From positions 40,365,390-40,429,389 of the forward strand of contig NC_080425.1 of assembly GCF_029873635.1 (NCBI RefSeq): a stretch of 64,000 nucleotides of DNA, given 5' to 3'. Position 1 is the stretch's first letter; each line of letters begins with the position of its first letter. Positions 11,608 to 21,700 of this stretch are shown here, one piece after another. The translations under genes were made by a program, and so were the position numbers. The notes below the pieces were generated by a model that was given only the letters and a program-made list of their open reading frames with translations, made no database searches and was not told the DNA's origin. Source of the DNA: Malania oleifera. Its lineage: Eukaryota > Streptophyta > Magnoliopsida > Santalales > Ximeniaceae.

Positions 11608-12851
11608 CCCCCTCATTACTCAATTTTAGAACTAATGCTTATATTTTAATTTCTCCCAAAACTTTTTGTGCTAAATTTTTTAAACTCTCTTATACTCCTT
11701 TTGAAAAACATTTTAAGATAACTTTTGATTTCCCTTTCACTCCCTTACTTGCAAATCCTTTGTTCTTAAGGGATTGTTGAAAGAAGTTTTATTTTGGGCA
11801 TATTTTTTAAGCATTCACTCTCACACACACTTCATTTTTGAAAATCACTTTGAGAGTATTTCTTTAAAGCATTTCCCATATTATTTTCCTTGATAATTAT
11901 TTGTTTGGGAAAAACTCTTTTTAGCTTGAGAGTCTTTGCTTAGTCATGCAAGATTCAAAAGCTTACACTGAGTTTATAGGATAAATATTTTTGTAAGCAC
12001 ATTCACAAATATCTCATACATTTCACTTTGAAAAATATATTAGGAGATATTATTTGGGTTTTAGATCTTTTAAAAACACTTATTGAACACAAATTTTTTA
12101 ATCAAAGATCATTATTATCATTTTCTCTCACATTATTTCATAAATATATTTTTGAGAGAAATATCCTACATACTCTACTGAGCATAACATCATATCCTCC
12201 AAGAGTGCATTTGAGCTTAATTGTGTACATCACTTGCTTTTGTAGAGCCATTCATAGTTGTACAAAGATATTATATCTGCTGTATTCCCGATGTGTGGTC
12301 AGAAGAGGATTGCACTGGCCTGTAACGTGCACCTGACAGACTTAGACCCCGTTAAGAAAGTCTCAAACTAGTTCAGACCCGGTTAGGAGAATTAGGAGCA
12401 CCGTCCTATAAGGTGTGGCTAGGTTGGGGTTAGCCCTGTAATGTGACTTGGGGTATTCCTCGCCCAGTAAGGAGAGGAGGTTGTAATCGGTGTGGATTTG
12501 CCCATTAAGTGAGCATTAGTAGAGTCCTCTTACTTGTGAGCTTGAGGCGGGGACGTAGGTAAGTTTGGCCGAATCCCGATAACATATTCTATGTCACTCA
12601 CTTCCCTATGCTATTTAAATTTCCACACTTGAATGTTTATATCTTAAGTATTGTGAATGATTAGGAAGTACTAAGCATGCTTGATTTGTTTTATTTATCT
12701 CCTCAATTTTATTTTGTTGGGTAATTGATATTCGTTTAGACAAGACCCTAGGTTGCGAATTACTGATTGTGGATATGAAACTTAGGAGAAAATTTTTTCA
12801 ATCTCTAATTCACCCCCCCCCCCCCTTCTTGGGATCACACCAATTACATCA

Positions 12852-13115
12852 ATTTTATTTGATTAACTTGTTTTCTCAACTTAATTTATTGAATTGATAT
12901 TACTTTCCTATCACAATTGATCATAAAAAAGTAAAAAATTATTTTATTAAGGATAAAATTCATTTTTCACAAAAATTTAATTGTAACTAACTAAAGATTA
13001 ATTTTTTAAATAAAATTAAATTTCATAATTTTTTTTGTAGATTTTAAAAACTCAAGAAGTGAAGTGTTGTCATATTTAAAAAATTCAAGGGGTATTGCTA
13101 AATTTAATTCTAATA
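12852..13115 (-). mobile_element. Right arm of the interrupted inverted-repeat element
   Basis: Inverted partner of 10061-10345. It begins exactly where LTR copy 1 ends, as expected if the LTR inserted beside or inside the element. Confidence 0.5.
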
Positions 13116-14219
13116 AAAATTAACAATAGAAGCTTTGAAAAGATGAAAAAATTATGATTTAAGTAAGGGAACTTAAAAAAAGCTTTACATTAATCATAAC
13201 AATATAAACAATAGGAATGTAAATAAATTTATATATATATATACACACTAGTTATGGGCACGTGCTTTGCATGTGAGACATATTTTTTATGCTATAAATA
13301 AAAATTAATACTTTCTTGGGCAAGAAGAATCAAACTCTTTATAAATTATCTAATATTATTATTAGCACAATAAAATACAAATTTCAATTATTGATAATAA
13401 TAATTTAAGTTATAAAATGAAATTACATAACTAGAATGATTAATTATTATATATTTTTTGTAATTAATCAGATTTTTGTAAGGTTAACGAAAATTCGCAA
13501 ACTTAGAATTGTTTACGCATAACTATGTTAATTTTTTAAATAAATTATTAGTCACCACTACATGCTTTATATCTAAAAAGCAATATTATCATTACAAACA
13601 AGAATTTAGTCTTAAGAAAGAAATATAATTAACACAATACGGGAAAAAATAATAATAAAAACCGTTTTTGTTTATACATTTCATCAATTCCATGTGCAAA
13701 GTAGAATTTTTCATCAAAGATACAAAATCCTTACACAAAGTTATTGCATAACATTGTCTTAAATTAAAGTTGGTTGTCAAAACAAAATTTGGAAGTGTGT
13801 GGTTCTTCATAAAATGCTTATCAAAAGGAAAGTTGATATTTACAATAAATTTATAAGTATTCCTCCAAGGTAAAGAGTCAAGATTACGAGCAATATATTA
13901 GGATCATAAACTCCTGAATCAGAGTACCTTTAGACTTCCCCAACAAATTGGGGATAACATCAATAGATGTCTTCTCTTTAAACTAAAGTAAAAAATTAAT
14001 GGGTCTCATTGGATCTTAATTCTTCTAATTATCATTAGTCTCTTAATGTTTCATCCACTATTTCTCGACCCAAACAAAAGAAAGGAAGGAGAGGAAAGGA
14101 GTTCGATCCAAATTAGTAATACTAATGAATACAGCCTAGCAACTAAAGAAAATAAAGGGAAAATTAGAAAGATATATATATATGAATAAGATTTTACTTC
14201 ATCTCATATACGTTAAATG
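13116..14219. other. AT-rich intergenic DNA
   Basis: No gene seen. It holds short AT microsatellites (about 13232-13243 and 14173-14182) and scattered short open frames with no recognisable domain. Confidence 0.5.

Positions 14220-14248
<29 letters not shown>
14220..14248. repeat. Poly-T tract
   Basis: A run of 29 T, bordering the local duplication that follows. Confidence 0.95.
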
Positions 14249-14250
<2 letters not shown>

Positions 14251-14274
14251 GCGCAATGTGAGTTTGTAATCAAA

Positions 14275-14840
14275 ATAGTCCATAAGCATGTGATAAGATG
14301 AGCAGGTGATAATGTTTTGTGAAGGCAAGAGAATAAGAGTGAGCTTTTTATATGATGATATGGACAAAAAGAATGGGGAGGTGAAGTGTTGGAAGGTGAA
14401 GAGAATGGGGAGACAGAGATTTTGAAAACAAAGGGTTGAGAAGAGGAACCTTTTGGAATACAAAAAAAAAAATTAAAAAGGGGTACTCTGTGCATTACAT
14501 TACAAATTGAGACATAACAAGAATTTAAATGTTAACTAAATGACATTCAAAGGTTGATATAGGTATTAAGAAAGTTGTCACTTGGAGGACTACTAAATTT
14601 TTTCCCTCTAACCTATTAGGAGTAGTTAAATCAAAATATTGCATATGTCCATAAGCATGTGATAAGATGAGCTTGGGATAATGTCTTGAGAAGGCAATAG
14701 AAGAAGAAGAAGAAGAATAGTTTTTTATATGATGATATGGAGAAGATAAAAGAATGAAGGTGAAAAGAATGAGGAGGCAAAGAGTTTGAAAACAAAGGGT
14801 TGAGGAGGGAACCGTTTGGAATTTAAAAGAAAACAAAAAT
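14275..14840 (+). repeat. Local direct duplication
   Basis: Segments about 14277-14465 and 14647-14830 share long blocks in the same order, including GTCCATAAGCATGTGATAAG, TTTTATATGATGATATGG and TTTGAAAACAAAGGGTTGAG. The second copy has gained AGA repeats. No protein is encoded. Confidence 0.8.
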
Positions 14841-15531
14841 TAAAAATGATGTTTTATGACCGGAACATAATAAGAATTTAAATTTTACATAAATGACATA
14901 GAGGTTTCTATAATGATTATAATTAATTAATGAGATACACCTAGACCACCGTATATGTCTTGGAAGCACTTAAAATTTACTAAATCAGTCAGATTCTCAT
15001 GTGAAAACAAATTGAGAAGTGCAGTAACTCACAAACTTTCATGATAGGACACAAGGAAAAGGAAATATAAAAATGGAGAAAATAGAAAGACAGGGAGTGC
15101 ATAAAACCGTGGAGAGAGAGGGAGGGAGTGAGGTTCAAAATTTTCAAAGAAATGTCTTCAGCTGCGATTGAATATAAAAATAAAGCATGAGACTGCAACC
15201 CAAAACGGCAGATGCATCGAGAACGGAGCATTTCGCGTTGGAGTTTGAATCCCGCCGTGGACGCAAGCATGCATCCATGCATACTATTCATTCTCTGCAT
15301 CTGCATCTGCACCTGCGCCCCTACCATCTCCTCCCCGACTCGATCATTTATGGGAAGAAGGGAAACTCATCATCAGTCCACTCCCCTCTCGGTCGATTTC
15401 TCCCCTCTTGCTTTCTCTTTCCCTCTGCCTTGTTTATCTTTCACAACCATATATACTGTGAGAGAGAGAGAGAGAGAGAGTTTGAAGGGCATTCCGATTT
15501 CCGGCCATTATTTTTTGTTGAATGAATATCA
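14841..15531 (+). other. Region upstream of the COBRA-like fragment
   Basis: Moderately GC-rich with CT-rich stretches and a GA microsatellite (about 15461-15480). It could be the old promoter and leader of the COBRA-like gene. The open frames here are short and not gene-like. Confidence 0.4.
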
Positions 15532-15819
15532 ATGGAATTGATATTTATTTTCTTCTTCTTCTTCTTCTTCATGGTTTCAGCTCAGTCTCACCTTCCTGTA
15601 AGTAATCTTTAACTCCCTACTCGATTTTTTTCTTTATATCTCATTTGTTGTTTTAGTTTATTAAATTATTCACACAAGGAACTGCCATTGAGGTAATTTT
15701 CCTACATTTTTTGGCGGGTTGTTTTCAATTTCATCGCAGACGGGTATGATCCGTTGGACCTTAATGGGAACATCATCATTAAATGGGATATCATGCAATC
15801 CTATTCTGATTCATATGAT
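15532..15819 (+). pseudogene. COBRA-like protein, N-terminal fragment
   Basis: Two exons are visible. Exon 1 (15532-15597) encodes a signal-peptide-like start: M, charged residue, a Phe-rich hydrophobic run, then MVSAQS. It ends at a good donor, GTAAGT. Exon 2 (15740-15819), after an acceptor CAG, reads GYDPLDLNGN then KWDIM in one frame, matching the YDPLDPNGNITIKWDI signature at the mature N-terminus of COBRA/COBL GPI-anchored wall proteins, and ends at a GTATCC donor. The exons are one base out of phase, the conserved W-T-x-D-G-Y-V segment is degraded, and the carbohydrate-binding region, CCVS domain and GPI signal are absent downstream. COBL proteins help organise cellulose deposition; this piece is a dead fragment. 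Confidence 0.65.
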
Positions 15820-16249
15820 GTATCCTTTCTTCCAAACTACTCTTCTTTTACTTTTTCCAAATTATTTATCTCAAATCCGGGCTAGCTATTTGGGTGCTTC
15901 TGGATTCTTTTGATATTTTAGCTTTCCATCCTTCATATTTTTCATTAAGAGTTCCACGTTCTGGTATTTTAATCTCAAATTAGGCACCAAAAAACAGAGC
16001 ACAGTTTGAACTTCCAGTGCATCTGAGCATGCTTTTCTTTAGGTCTAAATAAGCATGCATAGGGACCGATTTCAACATGCTAGTGAGTTGAAAGAAGCTT
16101 TACCAACTAACATAGAGTCCTTTTGAATCCTTAAATTTAGTAAGATCAAGTTTCTTCTCAATGGCTGACCTAGAAAAAAGGCTACATGAAATCCATTTTA
16201 TCTAATTTTTTTAACTCCATATTTGGAAACTTAATTTTTGATTCTTGTA
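15820..16249. other. Non-coding stretch after the COBRA-like fragment
   Basis: I looked for later COBL exons and saw none. No other gene signal. Confidence 0.5.
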
Positions 16250-16390
16250 CTAGAATTTATGTTGTCCCTCAGCCATAGGGGAGGGTCATCACACCATACT
16301 CAATCTAACCCCTATTTTTATGTAGAAAGGTTGTTTTCTTAAACTCGAACTCATGATCAACCAATCACAAAGGAGCAACCTTACTGTTGA
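16250..16390 (-). mobile_element. tRNA-derived SINE
   Basis: On the minus strand it opens GTAAGGTTGCTCCTTTGTGA (tRNA-like box A side), then GATCATGAGTTCGAGTTTAA (box B-like GTTCGA core), and continues through a CCTTTCTACATAAAAATAGG block to ACCCTCCCCTATGG. This order matches a common angiosperm SINE family as I remember it. The 3' end is eroded. Confidence 0.65.
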
Positions 16391-16980
16391 GTTTCCTCCA
16401 ACTTCTTCCTCCTCCCTCATCTTCCACGCTAAACCTTCCTTTAAGAATCGAAGTGGATCACTTTATAAATTTGAGCCACAACCCCACGAGTCTCTTTATC
16501 AATGAATGTTCACTTAAAAGTGTTTATTCAAAACTTAGAAAATCTTAAGGAAAGAAAATGAAAATTTTAGGGAAATGAAAATACGTAGGAATTCACGTTT
16601 TCTGATTTGGTTATCAAAAAAAGTAAGAAAGAAAATAAAAAATATATCAAATCAGTGAATTAAAATATAATTTTACATTCCATTTGCATTTTATTTTTCT
16701 TAATTTTTAATTATATTAAAACAAATTTTATTTTTTAATACTATTTAATATAGAGGGAAAATATAGTGAAAATTGAGCTCCCTGCTTATTTTATTTTTTT
16801 TCCTTTCCTTTTCCCAACCAAAATCCTTGATCTAAACAAACCCTAATGTTGCATTTGAAAGCATGAATTTCATGCCTTAAATCCAAGGCCTATCCAAACA
16901 CAGGATAAGTTTTTTCACTTTCCTTCTTTCTTCATTGAAGTTATAGATTGCTTGCTCCACAACTACCTGCACGGATCAAA
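16391..16980. other. AT-rich non-coding stretch
   Basis: No gene or RNA seen. A MITE-like patch may lie at about 16560-16910 but its ends could not be set. Confidence 0.4.
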
Positions 16981-17700
16981 TTCAAGCAATACAATAACTT
17001 CTCTTTGTTAACAACTTTTATCAACATGTTTGATGCATACTCTTTGCTACCTACTTAATAAGTTGACCTCAATGAAGTTTCCATCTTGCGTATCATCACC
17101 TAAAACTACGGATAGCTTATTCAACAATTGGTAGCAAGGACCAAATTCAAGCAACACAACTTCTAGTAACAGCATACATCAACACATCCGTTGCATTCTC
17201 ATTAGTACCCTTGAATCTTGATATTGATCAATTCATGCACCATGTGATACCTAATTGCAATGTGTTCTATCTTTTAGATGACACTCAAAACTATCACAAT
17301 CTAGATGAATATCTTAGATGATACTCAAAACTGTCACAATGTAGATGAATTGTCTGTTGCCTAGGTCAAGTTTAGTGGCTAATCCTTTTAGCGATGTAGC
17401 ATCATTCACAACCTCTGTTATTGCCATGTCTCGATGCAATAAATTGTTGTGGCATAAATGCATAAATTTCCAACGAATAAACCCATTGGCTAATAAACAT
17501 GACTTGTGGTGGACATCCTATCTTATCATCCAGGTCTCATGTATAATCTACATCAAAACATAACCCATGTAAAGCTAGACCTTTCATTGTATTGAACTCA
17601 ACATTGAAGTCTATAGCACCTTTTAAGTACCTGAGAACTTACTTCAAAGCTTGCTAGTGCTCTTCACTTAGGTTTGTCATACATAGCTCATCATAGTCAC
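16981..17700 (-). pseudogene. Decayed Ty1/copia pol fragment (RNase H)
   Basis: Minus-strand translation from about 17697 reads MTNLSEEH, a stop, QALK, a stop, VLRYLKGAIDFNVEF, then GLCFDVDY. These match copia RNase H landmarks (HWxALKRVLRYLKGT, GYxDADY). Further left a K-x-D region and a repeated TCTTAGATGACACTCAAAAC-like stretch are seen. Many stops; no LTRs attached. Confidence 0.65.
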
Positions 17701-17879
17701 AGGGTCTAAACTACCCACAGAAATTTTTCTCCTTACGACAGCAAGTTCAAATTTGTATAGTTGCTACATTGCAAGTGAAGTTATAACATGCATGCACACC
17801 AACACAGAATTAGAGCAATGCCTCCCAACCTTAATCTTTCATTAAGACAAAAGAAACACACTCCATTTGCATATAAGAA

Positions 17880-18020
17880 CTAGGGATATATTCAAGTTGA
17901 GTCGAATCAACAAGTAAAATACTCGAACTTGACTCGGCTCGAAAATATTAAGCTCAAAACTCGACTCAAACTTGATCAATTTCATAATTGCTTAACTTGG
18001 ATCCAACTTGACTACAACTT
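17880..18020. mobile_element. hAT-type MITE remnant (tentative)
   Basis: A stretch with TTGAGTCGA, CTCGAACTTGACTCGGCTCG and AACTCGACTCAAACTTG resembles the CG-phrased interior of plant hAT MITEs. Ends and target duplication were not found. Confidence 0.35.
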
Positions 18021-18482
18021 CATAACCAATGAAAACATACTTTTCATTAAGCACATATTACAAGGAAATAATTTCACATCAATACATTGAATGCAATGCA
18101 CGTCAAGACAACCCTAAGGATGCCTGCACTAGGGTTACAAGAGACCAAGTTGCCAACGGACAGGATACTAAGTGAAAATACTTTCAATTTATAATCACTT
18201 GAACATACAGGGGAAGAGCAACGGATGTGCTTTAACACCACCTCCGATGAGCAAACTGCCGGAAATATGATTTCAAGGCAATGGCTACCAGGTGCACAAG
18301 GGGACTAAAAAAGTTAAGGGTCAAATGAAATGCCAAATGGAGCAAAATGAGCGGAAAAGAGAGCACATCAAAACTGGAAGCACTCGATATGAAACCGCAC
18401 AAGTTAAAACTACATTTTTCATCACGTGGCAGCATCAGCTGAGGGAAAGGAGAGGGGACAGCATCCTAGTTATTTCATAAAT
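18021..18482 (-). other. Probable 3' UTR and flank of the bZIP-like gene
   Basis: Non-coding sequence directly downstream of the bZIP stop codon on the minus strand. The polyadenylation site could not be fixed. Confidence 0.4.
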
Positions 18483-18700
18483 TCAAATACGTAGTGTGCC
18501 AGTAGCAGAATCACGTCCAGAATTAGCATCCTTGTGTTTCAAAGAGAGGCTTGCGAACTGGGAATCAAGGTCTCTGCTCTTGGAACGTCGGTGACTAGGA
18601 GGAGGTTGTTGCTGCTGCTGTTGTGGCGGCTGCGGCTGCTGCTGCTGCTGGTACAAAGATCGTAGCCTTCCAATCTCCCTCTCCAATACCTCATGTTCCA
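18483..18700 (-). CDS. bZIP-like gene, coding exon 4 (C-terminus)
   Basis: 218 nt encoding the rest of L309 and residues 310-380 (EHEVLEREIGRLRSLY, Gln/Pro repeats, HRRSKSRD, SLSLKHKD) and a TGA stop. The acceptor is GTGCACAG. CAG/CAA/CCG repeats at about 18605-18655 are a polymorphism-prone polyglutamine tract. Confidence 0.88.
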
Positions 18701-21700
18701 CTGTGCACAGCTTAAAAAATTTTAGTTTTCTGATAAACAAAAGAAATAGTTCTGTACCATAATGCAGTTCACCAATCTCCTATTATCTTTCCAGGGCATT
18801 TTCTACTAATACTTCACCAAATTTCCAGTAATTTATATTATTGATGCTTTTGAACTAACACATCCCAACTGGATGCAAATGCCTAGAAGCATGACATCAT
18901 TTGCCAGAAGCCCTGCTGCCATGCAAATTGTTTTCAGGCTGAAAATTTGCTCCGGTTCCTTTTGTCTTTTTTTGAGACAAGGGTAGCTATCTACAAGACT
19001 ACAACCCCCTTTTCCTCACTTAGGAGGATCCAAACCCTTGCTACCCATATGGGGACCAGGAAACAAACCATCAGGCCAAAGCCCTGGTTCAATTGATTGC
19101 TTTTGGCAGTTAATAGTTCACAGCATATTTTATAATGTGTGTGTGTGTGCAAGCATCTCACCTTCAATAACCTACGTTTGCAATAAGACCTACTAATCTC
19201 AATTTACTCATTAAGAAAGACAGCTAACATCAAATTCATTTCCACATATATATGCACACACACACACAAGCATCTCACCTTCAGTAACCTACGTTTGCAT
19301 CAAGACCGAAAAATTCATTTCCACACACACACACAAGCATCCCACCTTCAGTAACCTACGTTTGCATAAAGACCTACTAATATCAATTTACTCATTTAGA
19401 AAGACAGGTAATATCAAATTCATTTCCACATGAAAAATTAATTTCAAATAATTTACTGGAAAACTATGCATATGATATCTAAGAACATTATGTGTTCTAT
19501 GTTTTATCATTTACGAGAACTTCTATTTTCAAATCAAAAACTCAGTTGTTTCTAAACATTGTCGGATATGGCAGGGACTTTAACCACTTTAGCCACTGCT
19601 ACTTACAGCATAACATTGTCTTAAACTTAAGGCAAGCAAATTGTGCAGAATAGCAGGAGAGGATTTATGCAGTTGACCACACCTAGTTTGACATTATACC
19701 TAGAGGTTGTTGTACAAACAGAAATTTTTTTCAGTACGTAACACAAAAAAAACTGGACCTTGAGCAAATGATGTTCACATGAACTCTCTCAGCTAACAGA
19801 CTAGAAACTCATTGAAGATGTAAATCCAATCCACCTTAAAAAATCAGATGGTTACCACAATGATAGAATCATATCCTAGCTGGGGAGAAAAGACTGGCAT
19901 TTTTAAACATTTTGTATAACACTCTCAAGGCTACTAGGATCAGAATGAGCATAATGAATCCTGATCCTTGTACCATGATTACGAAATGCTGGTTGAGCAG
20001 GCAAAGCTTTGGTCAGCTCAACCTGTTCAATGTAATGACTGATAGCGTACAACACCACAGCAAATTGATTCACACTAGGATCTAAATTTTGAAACCTTCC
20101 TGCAGAAAACATTCAACCAAAGAGGAAAAAGATCTGCAGAAACCTTGGGAGAAAGCTCTTTAAATTCCCATTGATGTGTTATTTCATTTTTTAAAATCCT
20201 TGCAATCCAGACATAGTTCTGCATTGTTATTACGTCACTTCTCAATTCTCCTCAATCTGCATGCCTGCAAAGCTTCTGTCTTCCTTGGGAGGAAAAAGTG
20301 GTTTCACATCTCCTGCTCCGCATGCAAATCTATTTTGAACTAATACCTAAATCTACCCTATAACTAAAATACAATACTGTCCCCATTCATAATGTAATGA
20401 ATGAAAAGTACTTTTAAGGTCATGAAACAAGTTTATGCTTCGAAGCAACAAAAGGAAACAATAAAAGGAACTACCAAAATGTTAACGGCAAAGGATAGAA
20501 ACTCACAGTATTTAATGAGCTGCTCCTGGGATAAGCTTTCTAAACGTTGCTTCAGTGCTTTGTTCTCCATGCTCAGTATAAGATTCTGCTGGTTGAGAAA
20601 TTCAAGCTCCGCTGAAACTTCAGACCCTTCTGCCTGTAAAAACCGATACATAGAAAAGCAATGCTTTTTAATCAGTAACAGTAAGGCTTTTTAACCCGTA
20701 ACAATCTGCAATTTAGTAAGAAAAAATTTGTAGTCCATAGCTTCTAGTGGTACTTGCCTGTAATGCCTGTACATTCCTTTCCAGCTCTGCTATGTACTGA
20801 AGTTTACGAACCCGCGAACGTTGAGCAAATTGTCTGTTCATTAGACAGCACTTCAGGTTCAATTGCTACTAAGCCACAACTTGTATCATCAAATTTACAC
20901 TAAAGCAGTATGTTCACAACATCCTGCATATCTGCAGGTTTCCTTAATAATTTTTACCTGTTCCAGTTATTCTACAAAAATTCTAAGCAGTTCAGACATA
21001 ATTTTGGTCATGACAATATGACTATCCCAGCCACCTTTTTTTACAACTTCCTCAGAGTTCTAAACATTTTACAGGAAAGCAAAGCACATTTTATAACATT
21101 TCAAGACTCCTTTGCAACTATAAATTTTTAACACCACCATAAAGCTCACACACAAAAATAAATAACTATATATAGAGAGAGAGCAGAAGCATAACAGCAC
21201 ACATAAACATACAAATGGGTAAAATCTATTGCATTGAGCAGGTTTATAATCTGGTGCTGCGATTAAAAAGTTGTAATGTTTTGAACAATTTTCAGAAAAA
21301 ACAAGTTCCAGACATTAAAGGGAGAGATATAAGGGGAGGGTTTATTTTTTTTATTAAAAAAAATAAAAAAGTAATCATAATTTGCAAGCATTTATCATAA
21401 TCCATGTTAAATAACAAAATCTATCGTTTAGCCCTCAACTAATGCCCTCATAAACTGCATTCCCATTCTTTCAATTTTAGAGTTTAGAATAAATTTCTAA
21501 AGCAATAGAATCAAGATGTCTTCCAACAAGAAGAAAAATCTTCTTACAGAACTGCCATCCAATCTCTCTGCATGTCACTCAAAGGGACAATCCATAATAC
21601 ACTTAAAGGCTAAGGTCAAGGAAACAACAAAAACCACTCCATCCCACAAGACAAAAACTTCATATTTAAAAATTCCACTATTCTTGTCTGGCTCAAAGAA

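Larger units (their letters stand above)
10820..12851 (+). repeat. Copia (SIRE-like) LTR copy 1, plus orientation
   Basis: It is the reverse-complement relative of 44196-46366 and 52958-55077. Shared parts in order: a MITE-like AAGACATTTATCA region, GGTCGACC-type palindromes (11130-11510), TATA at 11599, a long AT-rich leader, a block around 12330-12400 with GACCCGGTTAGGAG, and an end reading TTCACCCCCC...ACATCA. The 5' end is truncated or diverged near 10820. No primer-binding site follows, so it is a solo or truncated LTR. Confidence 0.75.

Noticed and set aside
13240..13300. ACTAGTTATGGGCACGTGCTTTGC as a transposon end
   Set aside because: The phrase resembles termini seen in plant repeats, but no matching second end or duplication was found.
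14194..14495. Minus-strand frames with a poly-Lys tail
   Set aside because: The Lys run is a translated poly-T tract and the rest lies in a duplicated non-coding segment.
15187..15541. Two overlapping open frames of about 110 codons before the COBRA-like exon
   Set aside because: Low-complexity (CATCTGCATCTGCA and CT-rich) leader-like DNA; no domain and no support for a separate gene.
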